Shown: one piece after another, positions 46,362-53,758 of the stretch
Numbering within the stretch: the first letter of the stretch is position 1
How the letters are laid out: the number at the start of each line of letters is the position of its first letter
Source: an uncultured Bacillota bacterium
GTDB taxonomy: Bacteria > Bacillota > Clostridia > Tissierellales > Tepidimicrobiaceae
NCBI GenBank assembly: GCA_937967955.1
Contig: CALBUB010000015.1
Location: 81,965-145,964 of the forward strand
DNA: 64,000 nt
Direction: 5' to 3'
Notes under the pieces: model-generated
What the model was told of the DNA's origin: nothing
Database searches by the model: none
What the model saw: only the letters and a program-made list of their open reading frames with translations
Made by a program: the position numbers and the translations under genes

Positions 46362-47174
46362 TTGCTCGTTGATCTTCATGTTCATACTAATTGTTCTGAT
46401 GGTTTATTGACTCCGCAACAGGTAGTAGATTTAGCTTTAAAAAAAGAACTCGATGGAATAGCTATAACAGATCATGATACAATTTCTGCCCTTGAAAGTG
46501 CTATAGAATATAGCAAAAAATATAATATTGTCGTTATACCAGGTATAGAATTAGGCTGTGTGTTTAAAGGAGAGGAAGTACATATATTAGGTTATTTTAT
46601 TGACTATAATTCCATGGACATTATAAAAACTACAGAAAAGCTAAGAAAAAATAGAATAACAAGAGCATTAGAAATGGTAAATAGGATTAATTCCTTGGGC
46701 ATGGAATTGACTTTTGAAGAAGTTAAAAGATTTTCAAAAGATGATTTTGTTGGCAGGCCCCATATAGCTAGAGCCTTAGTTGAAAAAGGATATTTCTCTA
46801 GTATTGAAGAAGCTTTTGAGAACTTATTAGAAAGAGGAAAACCAGGTTATGTAGAAAGAAAAACTTTAGAACTAAAAGAAACTATAAATCTGATCCATAG
46901 AGTTAATGGAATTGCTATATTAGCTCATTCTGGCTTGTTAAAGAATAAAGAAATAATTGATTACTGTATTAACAATAGAATAGATGGATTGGAAGTAATC
47001 CATTCAAAACACAAAGAAGCTGATGTTGAGTATTTATTGGATGTAGCTAATAAACATAATTTAATAGCTACTGGGGGTTCAGACTGCCATGGAAGGATAA
47101 TTAATGGAGATTATCTTATGGGTAAATACTATGTAAACCTAAATTATATCCCTGAAATGAAAGGAAGATTATAA
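46362..47174 (+). CDS. PHP-domain phosphoesterase (YciV/RNase AM-like)
   Basis: 270 residues. D-L-H-V-H-T-N-C-S-D-G, I-T-D-H-D-T and G-G-S-D-C-H-G are the PHP metal sites. Proteins of this layout (PHP with an inserted helical part) include YciV/TrpH, which act on 3',5'-bisphosphonucleotides or as 5'-3' RNases; which applies here is not known. The start is TTG 46362 behind AAAGGAGAG; the extension to 46311 precedes that site. The next gene starts right after its stop. Confidence 0.82.
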   Translation: MLVDLHVHTNCSDGLLTPQQVVDLALKKELDGIAITDHDTISALESAIEYSKKYNIVVIPGIELGCVFKGEEVHILGYFIDYNSMDIIKTTEKLRKNRITRALEMVNRINSLGMELTFEEVKRFSKDDFVGRPHIARALVEKGYFSSIEEAFENLLERGKPGYVERKTLELKETINLIHRVNGIAILAHSGLLKNKEIIDYCINNRIDGLEVIHSKHKEADVEYLLDVANKHNLIATGGSDCHGRIINGDYLMGKYYVNLNYIPEMKGRL

Positions 47175-47594
47175 TTGACAAAGTATAAAGGTGAAAGAAA
47201 TAGACAATTCCCATCAAAGATTAGTACTACTACTTTTGTAAAATTATATATATTGCACTTGTTAAAAGAAAAAAGTTATTATGGCAATGAAATAATAGAA
47301 GAAATAAAAAACAGATTAGATGGTAAATGGGAGCCAAGTCCTGGTATGGTATATCCATTGTTGAGGGATTTAGAAAAAGAAGGCTATATAAAAGGTTGGT
47401 GGGAAGAACCTGATAAAAGGTCCATAAGAAGATATAGGCTTACAGATGAAGGTTATAATCATTATAAGGTAATATTATTACAAAACAAGCCCATATTTGA
47501 AGATTCCTTAATAATAGTTAAGAATATATTAAAGGATATATATAAGCAAAAAAATTTAAATATAAATAATGGAGGTGCCTTAGATGAATCTTAA
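47175..47594 (+). CDS. PadR-family transcriptional regulator
   Basis: 139 residues. The winged-helix N-terminus (L-Y-I-L-H-L-L-K-E-K-S-Y-Y-G-N-E-I, P-S-P-G-M-V-Y-P-L-L-R-D-L-E-K-E-G) is typical PadR; the C-terminal helix is short. TTG start abuts the PHP gene stop with AAAGGAAG just inside that gene. Its last 11 bases overlap the aminotransferase start, so it may control its own operon. The effector is unknown. Confidence 0.85.
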   Translation: MTKYKGERNRQFPSKISTTTFVKLYILHLLKEKSYYGNEIIEEIKNRLDGKWEPSPGMVYPLLRDLEKEGYIKGWWEEPDKRSIRRYRLTDEGYNHYKVILLQNKPIFEDSLIIVKNILKDIYKQKNLNINNGGALDES

Positions 47595-48774
47595 TTTATC
47601 TAAAAAAGGATTAGAAATATCACCATCAGTTACATTAGAAATTACAGCAAAAGCAAAAGAAATGAAAGCAAAAGGAATTGATGTTATTAGTTTTGGTGCA
47701 GGAGAACCAGATTTTAATACTCCTGAAAACATTAGAAAAGAAGGAATTAGAGCTATTGAAGAGGGGTTAACTAATTATACTCCTGCTTCAGGTATCACAG
47801 AACTTAAGGAAGCTGTATGTGCTAAGTTTAAGAGAGATAATAATTTAGAATATAGTCCTGAAAACATAGTAATATCTAATGGAGCCAAGCACTCAATATT
47901 CAATGCTTTATTAGCCATCCTGAATCCTGGAGATGAAGTTATAGTGGGAGTACCTTACTGGGTTAGTTATCCTGAATTGATTAAGATTGCGGGAGGAAAG
48001 CCTGTATACATAAAAACCATTGAAGAAAATGAATTCAAGTTTACAGTTGAAGATTTAGAAAAGGTAAAGACTAACAATACTAAAGCTATAATATTGAATA
48101 GTCCTAGTAATCCTACTGGTTCCATATATAACAGGAAAGAACTAGAAGCAATAGCAGAATGGGCAGTAAGAAATAATATATTCGTAATTTCAGATGAAAT
48201 ATATGAAAAATTAGTATATGATGATGAGCACATTAGTATTGCTTCATTAAATGAGGATATTAAAAAACTTACAATAGTTATAAATGGGATGTCAAAAGCC
48301 TATTCAATGACTGGGTGGAGAATTGGATTTTTAGCAGCAGATAAAGAAATTGCAAAAGTTATTAGTAATATTCAAAGCCATACTACTTCAAATCCTTGTT
48401 CCATTTCCCAATATGCTAGCGTAGTTGGCTTAAATGGTGATCAAACTGCAATAGAAGAAATGAGAAAGCAATTTGAAGAGAGAAGAAATTACATGGTTGA
48501 TGCAGTCAACTCTATTTCTGGTATAAGCTGTAGGAAGCCAAAGGGGGCCTTTTATATAATGGTTAACATAAAAGAGTTAAAAGGAAAGACTATAAGAGGA
48601 GTAAAGATTAATAGTTCACTAGATTTAGCTAGAGTGCTATTAGATGAAGGTAAGGTAGCAGTTATACCAGGAATAGGATTTGGCGATGATGACTATTTCA
48701 GATTATCCTATGCTACATCTATGAAAAATATAAAAGAGGGATTAAGAAGAATAAAAGAGGTAATAGAAAGTTAG
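47584..48774 (+). CDS. PLP-dependent aminotransferase, aspartate aminotransferase (class I) type
   Basis: 396 residues. S-P-S-N-P-T-G, S-D-E-I-Y-E and the PLP lysine in M-S-K-A-Y-S-M-T-G-W-R-I-G place it with AspC/AspB (subgroup I-gamma). Likely an aspartate:2-oxoglutarate aminotransferase, but other amino acid donors cannot be excluded. GGAGGTG lies before ATG 47584, within the end of the PadR gene. A strong terminator follows. Confidence 0.9.
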   Translation: MNLNLSKKGLEISPSVTLEITAKAKEMKAKGIDVISFGAGEPDFNTPENIRKEGIRAIEEGLTNYTPASGITELKEAVCAKFKRDNNLEYSPENIVISNGAKHSIFNALLAILNPGDEVIVGVPYWVSYPELIKIAGGKPVYIKTIEENEFKFTVEDLEKVKTNNTKAIILNSPSNPTGSIYNRKELEAIAEWAVRNNIFVISDEIYEKLVYDDEHISIASLNEDIKKLTIVINGMSKAYSMTGWRIGFLAADKEIAKVISNIQSHTTSNPCSISQYASVVGLNGDQTAIEEMRKQFEERRNYMVDAVNSISGISCRKPKGAFYIMVNIKELKGKTIRGVKINSSLDLARVLLDEGKVAVIPGIGFGDDDYFRLSYATSMKNIKEGLRRIKEVIES

Positions 48775-48799
48775 GTAGAATAATAGGTTTGACTATATG

Positions 48800-48839
48800 A
48801 ACAAGTTTACATAATCATATTATGTAAACTTGTTTTTTT
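48800..48839 (+). terminator. Intrinsic terminator with dif-like arms
   Basis: A 16-bp perfect stem (48800-48815 with 48819-48834) followed by T-run. The right arm contains TTATGTAAACT (48820-48830), identical to the XerD half of the Bacillus subtilis dif site as I recall it, and the left arm is its inverted copy. Confidence 0.85.
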
Positions 48840-48872
48840 ACTATAGGCCATTATTAACATAGGGGGGATATA

Positions 48873-49562
48873 ATGGAAAAAAGATATTTAAGAAACATGA
48901 AAGCTTTATCAGAAGAGGATATGAAAAAGCTAAATGAAAGCAGAGTGTGTGTTGTTGGTTGTGGAGGATTAGGTGGTTACATAATTGAAATGCTAGCAAG
49001 AATTGGAGTAGGACATATTACAGCTATTGATGGAGATGTATTTGATGAGACCAATCTAAATAGACAACTGTTAAGTAATACAAAAAATATTGGTTTAAGT
49101 AAAGCTGAAGAAGCAAAAAAGAGGATGGAATTAGTAAATCCTCATGTAACAATAAAGGCTATAATAACAATGTTAGATGAGTCAAATGCTGTTGATTTAC
49201 TTAAGGGTCATGATGTTGTAGTAGATGCATTGGATAATATAAAATCGAGAAAATTAATACAAAAGTATTCATCAAAACTAAACATCCCAATGATACATGG
49301 AGCAATAGCAGGATTTTATGGGCAAGTAACAACCATATATCCAAATGATAATACTCTAGATATATTATATTCTGATGATATTAAAACAAATAGGGGAATT
49401 GAAAAAGAATTAGGTAATCCTTCCTTTACACCTCCACTAATAGCATCTATTGAGGTAGCTGAAGTGATAAAAGTGCTGCTTAACAAAGGAAAGCCATTAA
49501 GAAAAAAAGTTTTATTTGTAGATTTGCTCAATAATAGCTATGACGTAGTGGGTTTTTCTTAA
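48873..49562 (+). CDS. ThiF/HesA/MoeB-family adenylyltransferase-like protein
   Basis: 229 residues. Rossmann motif V-V-G-C-G-G-L-G-G, D-G-D-V-F-D-E-T-N-L-N-R-Q (ATP-binding Arg) and D-A-L-D-N mark the E1-like superfamily. The only cysteines are near the N-terminus: there is no CxxC zinc pair and no downstream catalytic Cys as in MoeB or ThiF. It resembles stand-alone HesA-type proteins that activate a sulfur-carrier or ubiquitin-like partner, but no such partner gene is nearby. GGGGGG lies 6 bases before the ATG. Confidence 0.8.
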   Translation: MEKRYLRNMKALSEEDMKKLNESRVCVVGCGGLGGYIIEMLARIGVGHITAIDGDVFDETNLNRQLLSNTKNIGLSKAEEAKKRMELVNPHVTIKAIITMLDESNAVDLLKGHDVVVDALDNIKSRKLIQKYSSKLNIPMIHGAIAGFYGQVTTIYPNDNTLDILYSDDIKTNRGIEKELGNPSFTPPLIASIEVAEVIKVLLNKGKPLRKKVLFVDLLNNSYDVVGFS

Positions 49563-49594
49563 ATATAAAATAGCTATAAAGAAATCATATAATT

Positions 49595-49621
49595 GATTAA
49601 CATAAAAATATTATGTAAACT
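49595..49621 (+). repeat. dif-like 27-bp element
   Basis: Left arm GATTAACATAA, 5-bp centre AAATA, right arm TTATGTAAACT (49611-49621). The right arm is identical to that in the terminator at 48820-48830; the left arms match 8 of 11, with the same 5-bp centre length. Confidence 0.45.
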
Positions 49622-49645
49622 ACAATAATATTTTAAACTACCACT

Positions 49646-49672
49646 AATTAACATAACAATATTAAATAGACA
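49646..49672 (+). repeat. Degenerate copy of the dif-like element
   Basis: Left arm AATTAACATAA matches the element at 49595 in 10 of 11 bases, the centre is CAATA (5 bp), and the right arm TTAAATAGACA matches 7 of 11. It lies 51 bp downstream of the better copy. Confidence 0.35.
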
Positions 49673-49827
49673 ATAATATAAGCGTTTTATTAGCAAAACA
49701 TAAGCAAAAGGAATTATAATCCAATGTACTTGCGTGCTGCTTGCTGTAGAAATTTAAAAATATGCGTAATACTACTTTCTCATACTATTTGCTATTAAAA
49801 AGTATTGTATAGATTTTATACTGCTTA

Positions 49828-49856
49828 TTGATAATTTGTTTATTAGTTTGTAATTT
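49828..49856 (+). promoter_or_regulatory. Possible promoter of the xer gene
   Basis: TTGATA (49828-49833), a 17-bp spacer and TAATTT (49851-49856). Upstream of the palindromes; the -10 is weak. Confidence 0.4.
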
Positions 49857-49931
49857 TAATCATAGTATATACTAAAAAAATTAATACAAATTTATATTTT
49901 TTTTATATTTTTAGAAGGATTTTCAGCCTTT

Positions 49932-49985
49932 TATGTAGAACTACATATTAGTCACAAAATGTATATTTTGTGACTAATATGTAGT
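49932..49985 (+). repeat. Nested palindromes before the xer gene
   Basis: A perfect 21-bp inverted repeat (49940-49960 with 49965-49985, GTAT loop; core TTAGTCACAAAAT). TATGTAG (49932-49938) repeats the right-arm 7-mer at 49978-49984, so CTACATA (49941-49947) can pair with either copy. No U-run follows. It ends 17 bases before the recombinase ATG. Confidence 0.85.
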
Positions 49986-50002
49986 ATAGAAAGAGGGATA
50001 AT

Positions 50003-50974
50003 ATGCAACAAATGCCATTATTACTTGAAGATTACTTAAATTACATGGAAACAATCAAAGGTTTATCACCTAATACAGTCAAAGAGTATTTTTATGATTT
50101 GCGTACATTTTTTAGGTTTCTAAAAATACGTTATAGGTTAGTAAAAAGCAATATTCCTTTTGATGAAATCCATATACATGATGTAGATGCAGATTTAATT
50201 AAAAAAATTACTATACAAGACCTACATGCCTATATTTCCTACATTGATAAAATTAAAGGAAATGGTAATTTCTCTAAGTCAAGGAAAATTGCAAGTTTGA
50301 AGTCATTTTTTAATTACCTCTATTCTATAGTAAACTTAATAGATAAGAATCCAGCTGATAAGTTGGAGTTTCCAAAAACTGACAAAAGACATCCTACCTA
50401 TTTGACTTTAGGAGAATGTGAAAGATTATTAAAAGCTGTATTAGAAAATAAAAATGAACTTTACAGAAAAAGAGATTATGCTATCATTATATTGTTTTTA
50501 AACTGTGGCTTAAGATTATCAGAATTATCTAGTATTAATATAAGTAAAATTAAAGATGATACCTTAACAGTTATTGGTAAAGGAAATAAAGAAAGGACTG
50601 TATACTTAAATAAAGCATGTGTAGAAGCTATAAATGATTATTTAAGTGTAAGGCCTAAAGATGCTATCGATGAGGATGCCCTGTTCTTAAGTAAAAGAAA
50701 AAGAAGGATGAGCAATAGAGCAATCCAACATATGATTGATAAGTATTTAAAAAAAGCAGGCTTCGATACTTCTATATATTCCACTCATAAATTAAGGCAT
50801 ACAGCAGCAACTTTAATGTACAAATATGGTAATGTAGATATAAGGGCTTTGCAAGAAATATTAGGCCATAAAAATGTATCTACAACTCAAATATATACTC
50901 ATATAGACAATGAACATTTAAGAGAAGCTGTTAAAAGTAATCCATTAGCCAATATAAATATAAAAAATAGGTGA
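50003..50974 (+). CDS. Tyrosine recombinase of the XerC/XerD type
   Basis: 323 residues, slightly longer than XerC/D (about 300). SAM-like N-domain, then a complete catalytic set: R171 (C-G-L-R-L-S-E-L), K193 (G-K-G-N-K-E-R), H262 and R265 (H-K-L-R-H), H289 (L-G-H-K) and Y298 (Q-I-Y-T-H). Lack of phage genes nearby and a location beside lexA favour a chromosome-dimer resolving recombinase, though a private site-specific role is possible given the palindromes and dif-like sites next to it. Start ATG after GAAAGAGGG. Confidence 0.88.
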   Translation: MQQMPLLLEDYLNYMETIKGLSPNTVKEYFYDLRTFFRFLKIRYRLVKSNIPFDEIHIHDVDADLIKKITIQDLHAYISYIDKIKGNGNFSKSRKIASLKSFFNYLYSIVNLIDKNPADKLEFPKTDKRHPTYLTLGECERLLKAVLENKNELYRKRDYAIIILFLNCGLRLSELSSINISKIKDDTLTVIGKGNKERTVYLNKACVEAINDYLSVRPKDAIDEDALFLSKRKRRMSNRAIQHMIDKYLKKAGFDTSIYSTHKLRHTAATLMYKYGNVDIRALQEILGHKNVSTTQIYTHIDNEHLREAVKSNPLANINIKNR

Positions 50975-50998
50975 GTTTCTCACCTATTTTTATTTTTT
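50964..50998 (+). terminator. Bidirectional terminator between the xer and yneA-like genes
   Basis: AAAATAGGTGAG (50964-50975) pairs with CTCACCTATTTT (50979-50990), with T-runs after it on + and on the opposite strand. It overlaps the stop of the minus-strand gene. Confidence 0.85.
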
Positions 50999-51301
50999 AA
51001 TTATGGGTACTTTGACTAAATCACCAGGATATACATCAGCAGTTTCCATATTATTGATTTCTCTTATTTCATGTATCATTTTTCTTATGTCGTAGTCTTT
51101 AGGCATATGCTCTTTTGCGATTTTCCATAATGTGTCCCCTGCTTTTACAATTACTTCTATATGTTCTTCTTTGTATGTAAAACTATATACCTTTCTACTA
51201 TTTATAAATAAAGATATTACAGTAATAATTGCTAAGGATAGAGTAAATATGGATAGAAAAAATCTTCTCTTATTGACTATTTTATATTTTTTCCTTTTCA
51301 T
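50990..51301 (-). CDS. yneA: YneA-like SOS cell-division inhibitor with LysM domain
   Basis: 103 residues. A basic start, one membrane helix (about 14-33), then an extracellular LysM domain (V-K-A-G-D-T-L-W-K-I-A, ending V-Y-P-G-D-L-V-K-V-P). YneA blocks division during DNA damage in Bacillus and is likewise divergent from lexA. ATG 51301 has AGGTG upstream; the frame extends to 51361 through a LexA box and promoter, so that extension is rejected. Two LexA boxes lie over its promoter. Confidence 0.82.
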   Translation of the reverse strand: MKRKKYKIVNKRRFFLSIFTLSLAIITVISLFINSRKVYSFTYKEEHIEVIVKAGDTLWKIAKEHMPKDYDIRKMIHEIREINNMETADVYPGDLVKVPIIKK

Positions 51302-51324
51302 TTTTACACCTCGCACGCACGTTC

Positions 51325-51338
51325 TAAACATATGTTCT
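51325..51338. promoter_or_regulatory. LexA box 1 (yneA side)
   Basis: TAAACATATGTTCT: one half-site is perfect (GTTC) and the other AAAC, with the preferred ATAT centre. It lies downstream of the yneA -10, in the initial transcribed region. Confidence 0.7.
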
Positions 51339-51346
51339 TCAATTAT

Positions 51347-51375
51347 ATAATAATCAAACACCTGTTCTATGTCAA
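51347..51375 (-). promoter_or_regulatory. Promoter of the yneA-like gene
   Basis: On the minus strand: TTGACA (51375-51370), a 17-bp spacer and TATTAT (51352-51347). LexA box 2 occupies the spacer. Confidence 0.7.
51355..51368. promoter_or_regulatory. LexA box 2 (inside the yneA promoter)
   Basis: CAAACACCTGTTCT has AAAC-N4-GTTC half-sites and sits between -35 and -10 of the minus-strand promoter. Confidence 0.6.
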
Positions 51376-51392
51376 TACTTTTTTTGAAATAA

Positions 51393-51406
51393 AGAACTAG
51401 TGTTTG
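51393..51406. promoter_or_regulatory. LexA box 3 (lexA side)
   Basis: AGAACTAGTGTTTG has GAAC-N4-GTTTG half-sites and overlaps the -35 of the lexA promoter, as expected for autorepression. Confidence 0.65.
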
Positions 51407-51432
51407 AATAATAACAACTGCTATGATATAAT
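51404..51432 (+). promoter_or_regulatory. lexA promoter
   Basis: TTGAAT (51404-51409), a 17-bp spacer and TATAAT (51427-51432). Confidence 0.75.
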
Positions 51433-51491
51433 GTAATAAAATACTATATTTGTTTACATAACTCTCTGTAAATATATGCGAGGTGTTAATT

Positions 51492-52109
51492 ATGTATGAA
51501 GATTTAAACGAAAATCAAGTGCGAATATTAAATTTTATAAAAGATCAGATTAAACATAAAGGCTATCCTCCATCTGTTAGAGAAATTTGTAAAGGGGTTA
51601 ATCTTAAGTCTACTTCTACTGTCCATAGACATTTAGAAAAATTAGAAACTAAAGGTTATATTAGAAGAGATCCTACTAAACCAAGAGCTATCGAAGTTTT
51701 AGATAATAGCGATGGTGAGATGTTTGAAGCAAAAAAAACTGTTGACATTCCTATAATCGGAAAAGTTACTGCTGGTGAACCTGTTTTAGCAGTTGAACAT
51801 ATAGAGGATACTTTTCCGGTTCCTATTGAACTTGCCCAAAAAGGCTCGTTGTTTATGTTAAGAGTTCAAGGTGACAGCATGATTGAAGCTGGTATATTAG
51901 ATGGAGATTATGTTATTGTAAAACAACAAAACCATGCAATTAATGGTGATGTGGTAATAGCCCTTATAGACAACGAAGCAACTGTTAAAAGATTTTTTAA
52001 AGAAAAGGACTATATTAGGCTACAACCAGAAAACCAATCCATGGAACCCATAATTGTGAAGGATGTAAAAATTTTAGGCAAAGTAATAGCTCTTTATAGA
52101 AAACTGTAA
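51492..52109 (+). CDS. lexA: SOS repressor LexA
   Basis: 205 residues. N-terminal winged helix ([22 protein letters not shown]). Self-cleavage site A94-G95, catalytic S129 (G-D-S-M) and K166 (A-T-V-K-R-F). Represses DNA repair genes until RecA filaments trigger cleavage. ATG 51492 is 6 bases after GAGGTG (51480-51485); the GTG at 51483 is part of that site. Autoregulated through box 3. Confidence 0.97.
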   Translation: MYEDLNENQVRILNFIKDQIKHKGYPPSVREICKGVNLKSTSTVHRHLEKLETKGYIRRDPTKPRAIEVLDNSDGEMFEAKKTVDIPIIGKVTAGEPVLAVEHIEDTFPVPIELAQKGSLFMLRVQGDSMIEAGILDGDYVIVKQQNHAINGDVVIALIDNEATVKRFFKEKDYIRLQPENQSMEPIIVKDVKILGKVIALYRKL

Positions 52110-52118
52110 TAAAGAATA

Positions 52119-52157
52119 AAAAATAAGCTAACTACTAAGTAGTTAGCTTATTTTTAT
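52119..52157. terminator. Bidirectional terminator between lexA and the ynbB-like gene
   Basis: AAAATAAGCTAACTA (52121-52135) pairs with the arm at 52141-52155 around CTAAG, with A-run and T-run flanks. It serves lexA (+) and the convergent minus-strand gene, whose stop lies in the stem. Confidence 0.9.
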
Positions 52158-53439
52158 CTATTAAATTGTTATAGCATAGATTATTTAACGATTTCATTAC
52201 TCCAAGTTTGCAATGTTCATAAGTTAGACCGCCTTGATAATAAGCAAAATATGGTTCTCTCATGGGACCATCTGCACTTAATTCTATGGAAGAACCTTCT
52301 ACAAACCCACCAGATGCCATAATTACCCTATCTTCATAACCTGGCATATCCCACGCTGCAGGAATAACATAGGAGTCAACTGCAGAAGCACTTTGGATTC
52401 CTTTACAGAATTCTATCACCATTTCAGGTGAATTAAATTTAACTGCTTGTACAATATCGCTTCTCTTATCATCCAGTTCAGGGACTATTTCAAATCCCAA
52501 TCCCTTATACACTGCCCCTACTAATAATGCACCTTTCATAGCTTCTGCAACAACATGAGGGGCTAAAAATAGACCTTGCAATATGTTTCTAGTCATTCCA
52601 AAAGTTAAACCGCACTCTTTCCCTAAACCAGGGGCTGTACTTCTATTAGCTACTTGTTCTATCAACTCTTCCCTTCCTACTATGTATCCACCAGATAAAG
52701 CCAATCCTCCTCCAGGATTTTTAATCAATGAACCAGCCATTATGTCGGCCCCTACATCTGTAGGTTCAATTATGTCTGTAAACTCTCCATAACAATTATC
52801 AATCATTATAATGAGATTCTCATTATATTCTTTTATTGCCTTAATGGCACTACCTATCTCATCTACAGGAATTGCTTTCCTGTTACTATATCCGGTTGAT
52901 CTCTGAATATAAACTATTTTCGTTTTTTCAGTTATGTTTTCGATAGATTTTTGAATATCAATTTTTCCCTTGTTTAAAGGTACTTCTTTATATTTTATTC
53001 CATACTCTAACAAAGTACCTTTTTGATTACCCTTTGTACCTATAGCTTCCTGCAATGTATCATAAGGATTGCCAGTAATCGAAAGTAATTCATCATTTGG
53101 CCTTAGAAGACTTGATAACGTTAAAAAAATAGCATTCGTACCAGATGCAATTAATGGTCTAACATAAGCGTCCTCACAATTAAATACTAATGAATATATT
53201 TTTTCTACTTTTTCTCTTCCAATATCTCCATAACCATATCCACTTGTCCAATTAAAGTCAATTGAACTAAGTCTAGCTTCTTGCATACTTTTTAGAACCT
53301 TATATTGGTTATATTCTTTTATTTTATCAATGTGTTTAAATTTGCTTATTATCTCTTTTTCTTTAGAATTAACGTACTCTATTATTTCTTCATCTATTCC
53401 AAAAGATTTAATTAATATGTTCTTTATATCCTTGTCCAT
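52135..53439 (-). CDS. ynbB: Methionine gamma-lyase family / aluminium resistance protein (YnbB-like)
   Basis: 434 residues, PLP fold type I. F-N-W-T-S-G-Y-G-Y-G-D-I-G-R near residue 62, I-D-N-C-Y-G-E-F and the PLP lysine in A-G-S-L-I-K-N-P-G-G-G are the family marks. The family is named for similarity to Cys/Met metabolism enzymes, but its substrate in Firmicutes is not established. In Bacillus it also follows hfq. AAAGGTTG before the ATG. Confidence 0.88.
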   Translation of the reverse strand: MDKDIKNILIKSFGIDEEIIEYVNSKEKEIISKFKHIDKIKEYNQYKVLKSMQEARLSSIDFNWTSGYGYGDIGREKVEKIYSLVFNCEDAYVRPLIASGTNAIFLTLSSLLRPNDELLSITGNPYDTLQEAIGTKGNQKGTLLEYGIKYKEVPLNKGKIDIQKSIENITEKTKIVYIQRSTGYSNRKAIPVDEIGSAIKAIKEYNENLIIMIDNCYGEFTDIIEPTDVGADIMAGSLIKNPGGGLALSGGYIVGREELIEQVANRSTAPGLGKECGLTFGMTRNILQGLFLAPHVVAEAMKGALLVGAVYKGLGFEIVPELDDKRSDIVQAVKFNSPEMVIEFCKGIQSASAVDSYVIPAAWDMPGYEDRVIMASGGFVEGSSIELSADGPMREPYFAYYQGGLTYEHCKLGVMKSLNNLCYNNLIDKNKLTT

Positions 53440-53501
53440 CTTTTCAACCTTTCTAAAATTATGTTAATATTATAGTTGATAACATTTTACGTTACAAAGG
53501 C

Positions 53502-53738
53502 CTACTCCTCACTATTTTTATTAACTAAATTTACAGGTTTATTTGGAGTTATAGTTGATATTGCATGCTTATAAATAAGCTGTTGTTTTTCTCCGTTTTC
53601 TACAATAACTACATAATTATCAAAACCCCTAATTATCCCCTTAATTTGGTATCCATTAATCAAGTAAATAGTTACTTCCTTATTTTCTTTTCTTACTTTG
53701 TTAAGAAAAACATCTTGTAAATTAATATTTGTCTTCAC
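53502..53738 (-). CDS. hfq: RNA chaperone Hfq
   Basis: 78 residues. Sm1 motif N-G-Y-Q-I-K-G-I-I-R-G-F-D-N-Y-V-V and Sm2 Y-K-H-A-I-S-T-I are complete; N-terminal Q-D-V-F-L-N lines the U-binding pore. Hexameric RNA-binding protein. Follows miaA by about 20 bp with AAGGAGGGAATTTT before the ATG. Confidence 0.97.
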   Translation of the reverse strand: MKTNINLQDVFLNKVRKENKEVTIYLINGYQIKGIIRGFDNYVVIVENGEKQQLIYKHAISTITPNKPVNLVNKNSEE

Positions 53739-53758
53739 CCAAAATTCCCTCCTTAAAA

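Larger units (their letters stand above)
49563..50002. other. Structured non-coding region upstream of the xer gene
   Basis: 440 bp with no ORF of note, over 80% A+T by eye. It contains two dif-like elements (49595-49621 and 49646-49672), a possible promoter (49828-49856) and nested palindromes (49932-49985) directly before the recombinase ribosome binding site. Confidence 0.7.

Noticed and set aside
48804..49621. ThiF-like gene as a mobile Xer (pdif) module
   Set aside because: Only the 11-bp right arms agree well, one copy is plainly a transcription terminator, and nothing else marks transfer; kept only as a finding about half-sites.
49563..50974. Prophage or integrative element with integrase
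   Set aside because: No phage, excisionase or att duplication is seen and both sides are housekeeping genes, so the recombinase is treated as Xer type.
51302..51361. Upstream extension of the YneA-like protein
   Set aside because: It would be translated across LexA box 1 and the -10 region of its own promoter; ATG 51301 has the ribosome binding site.
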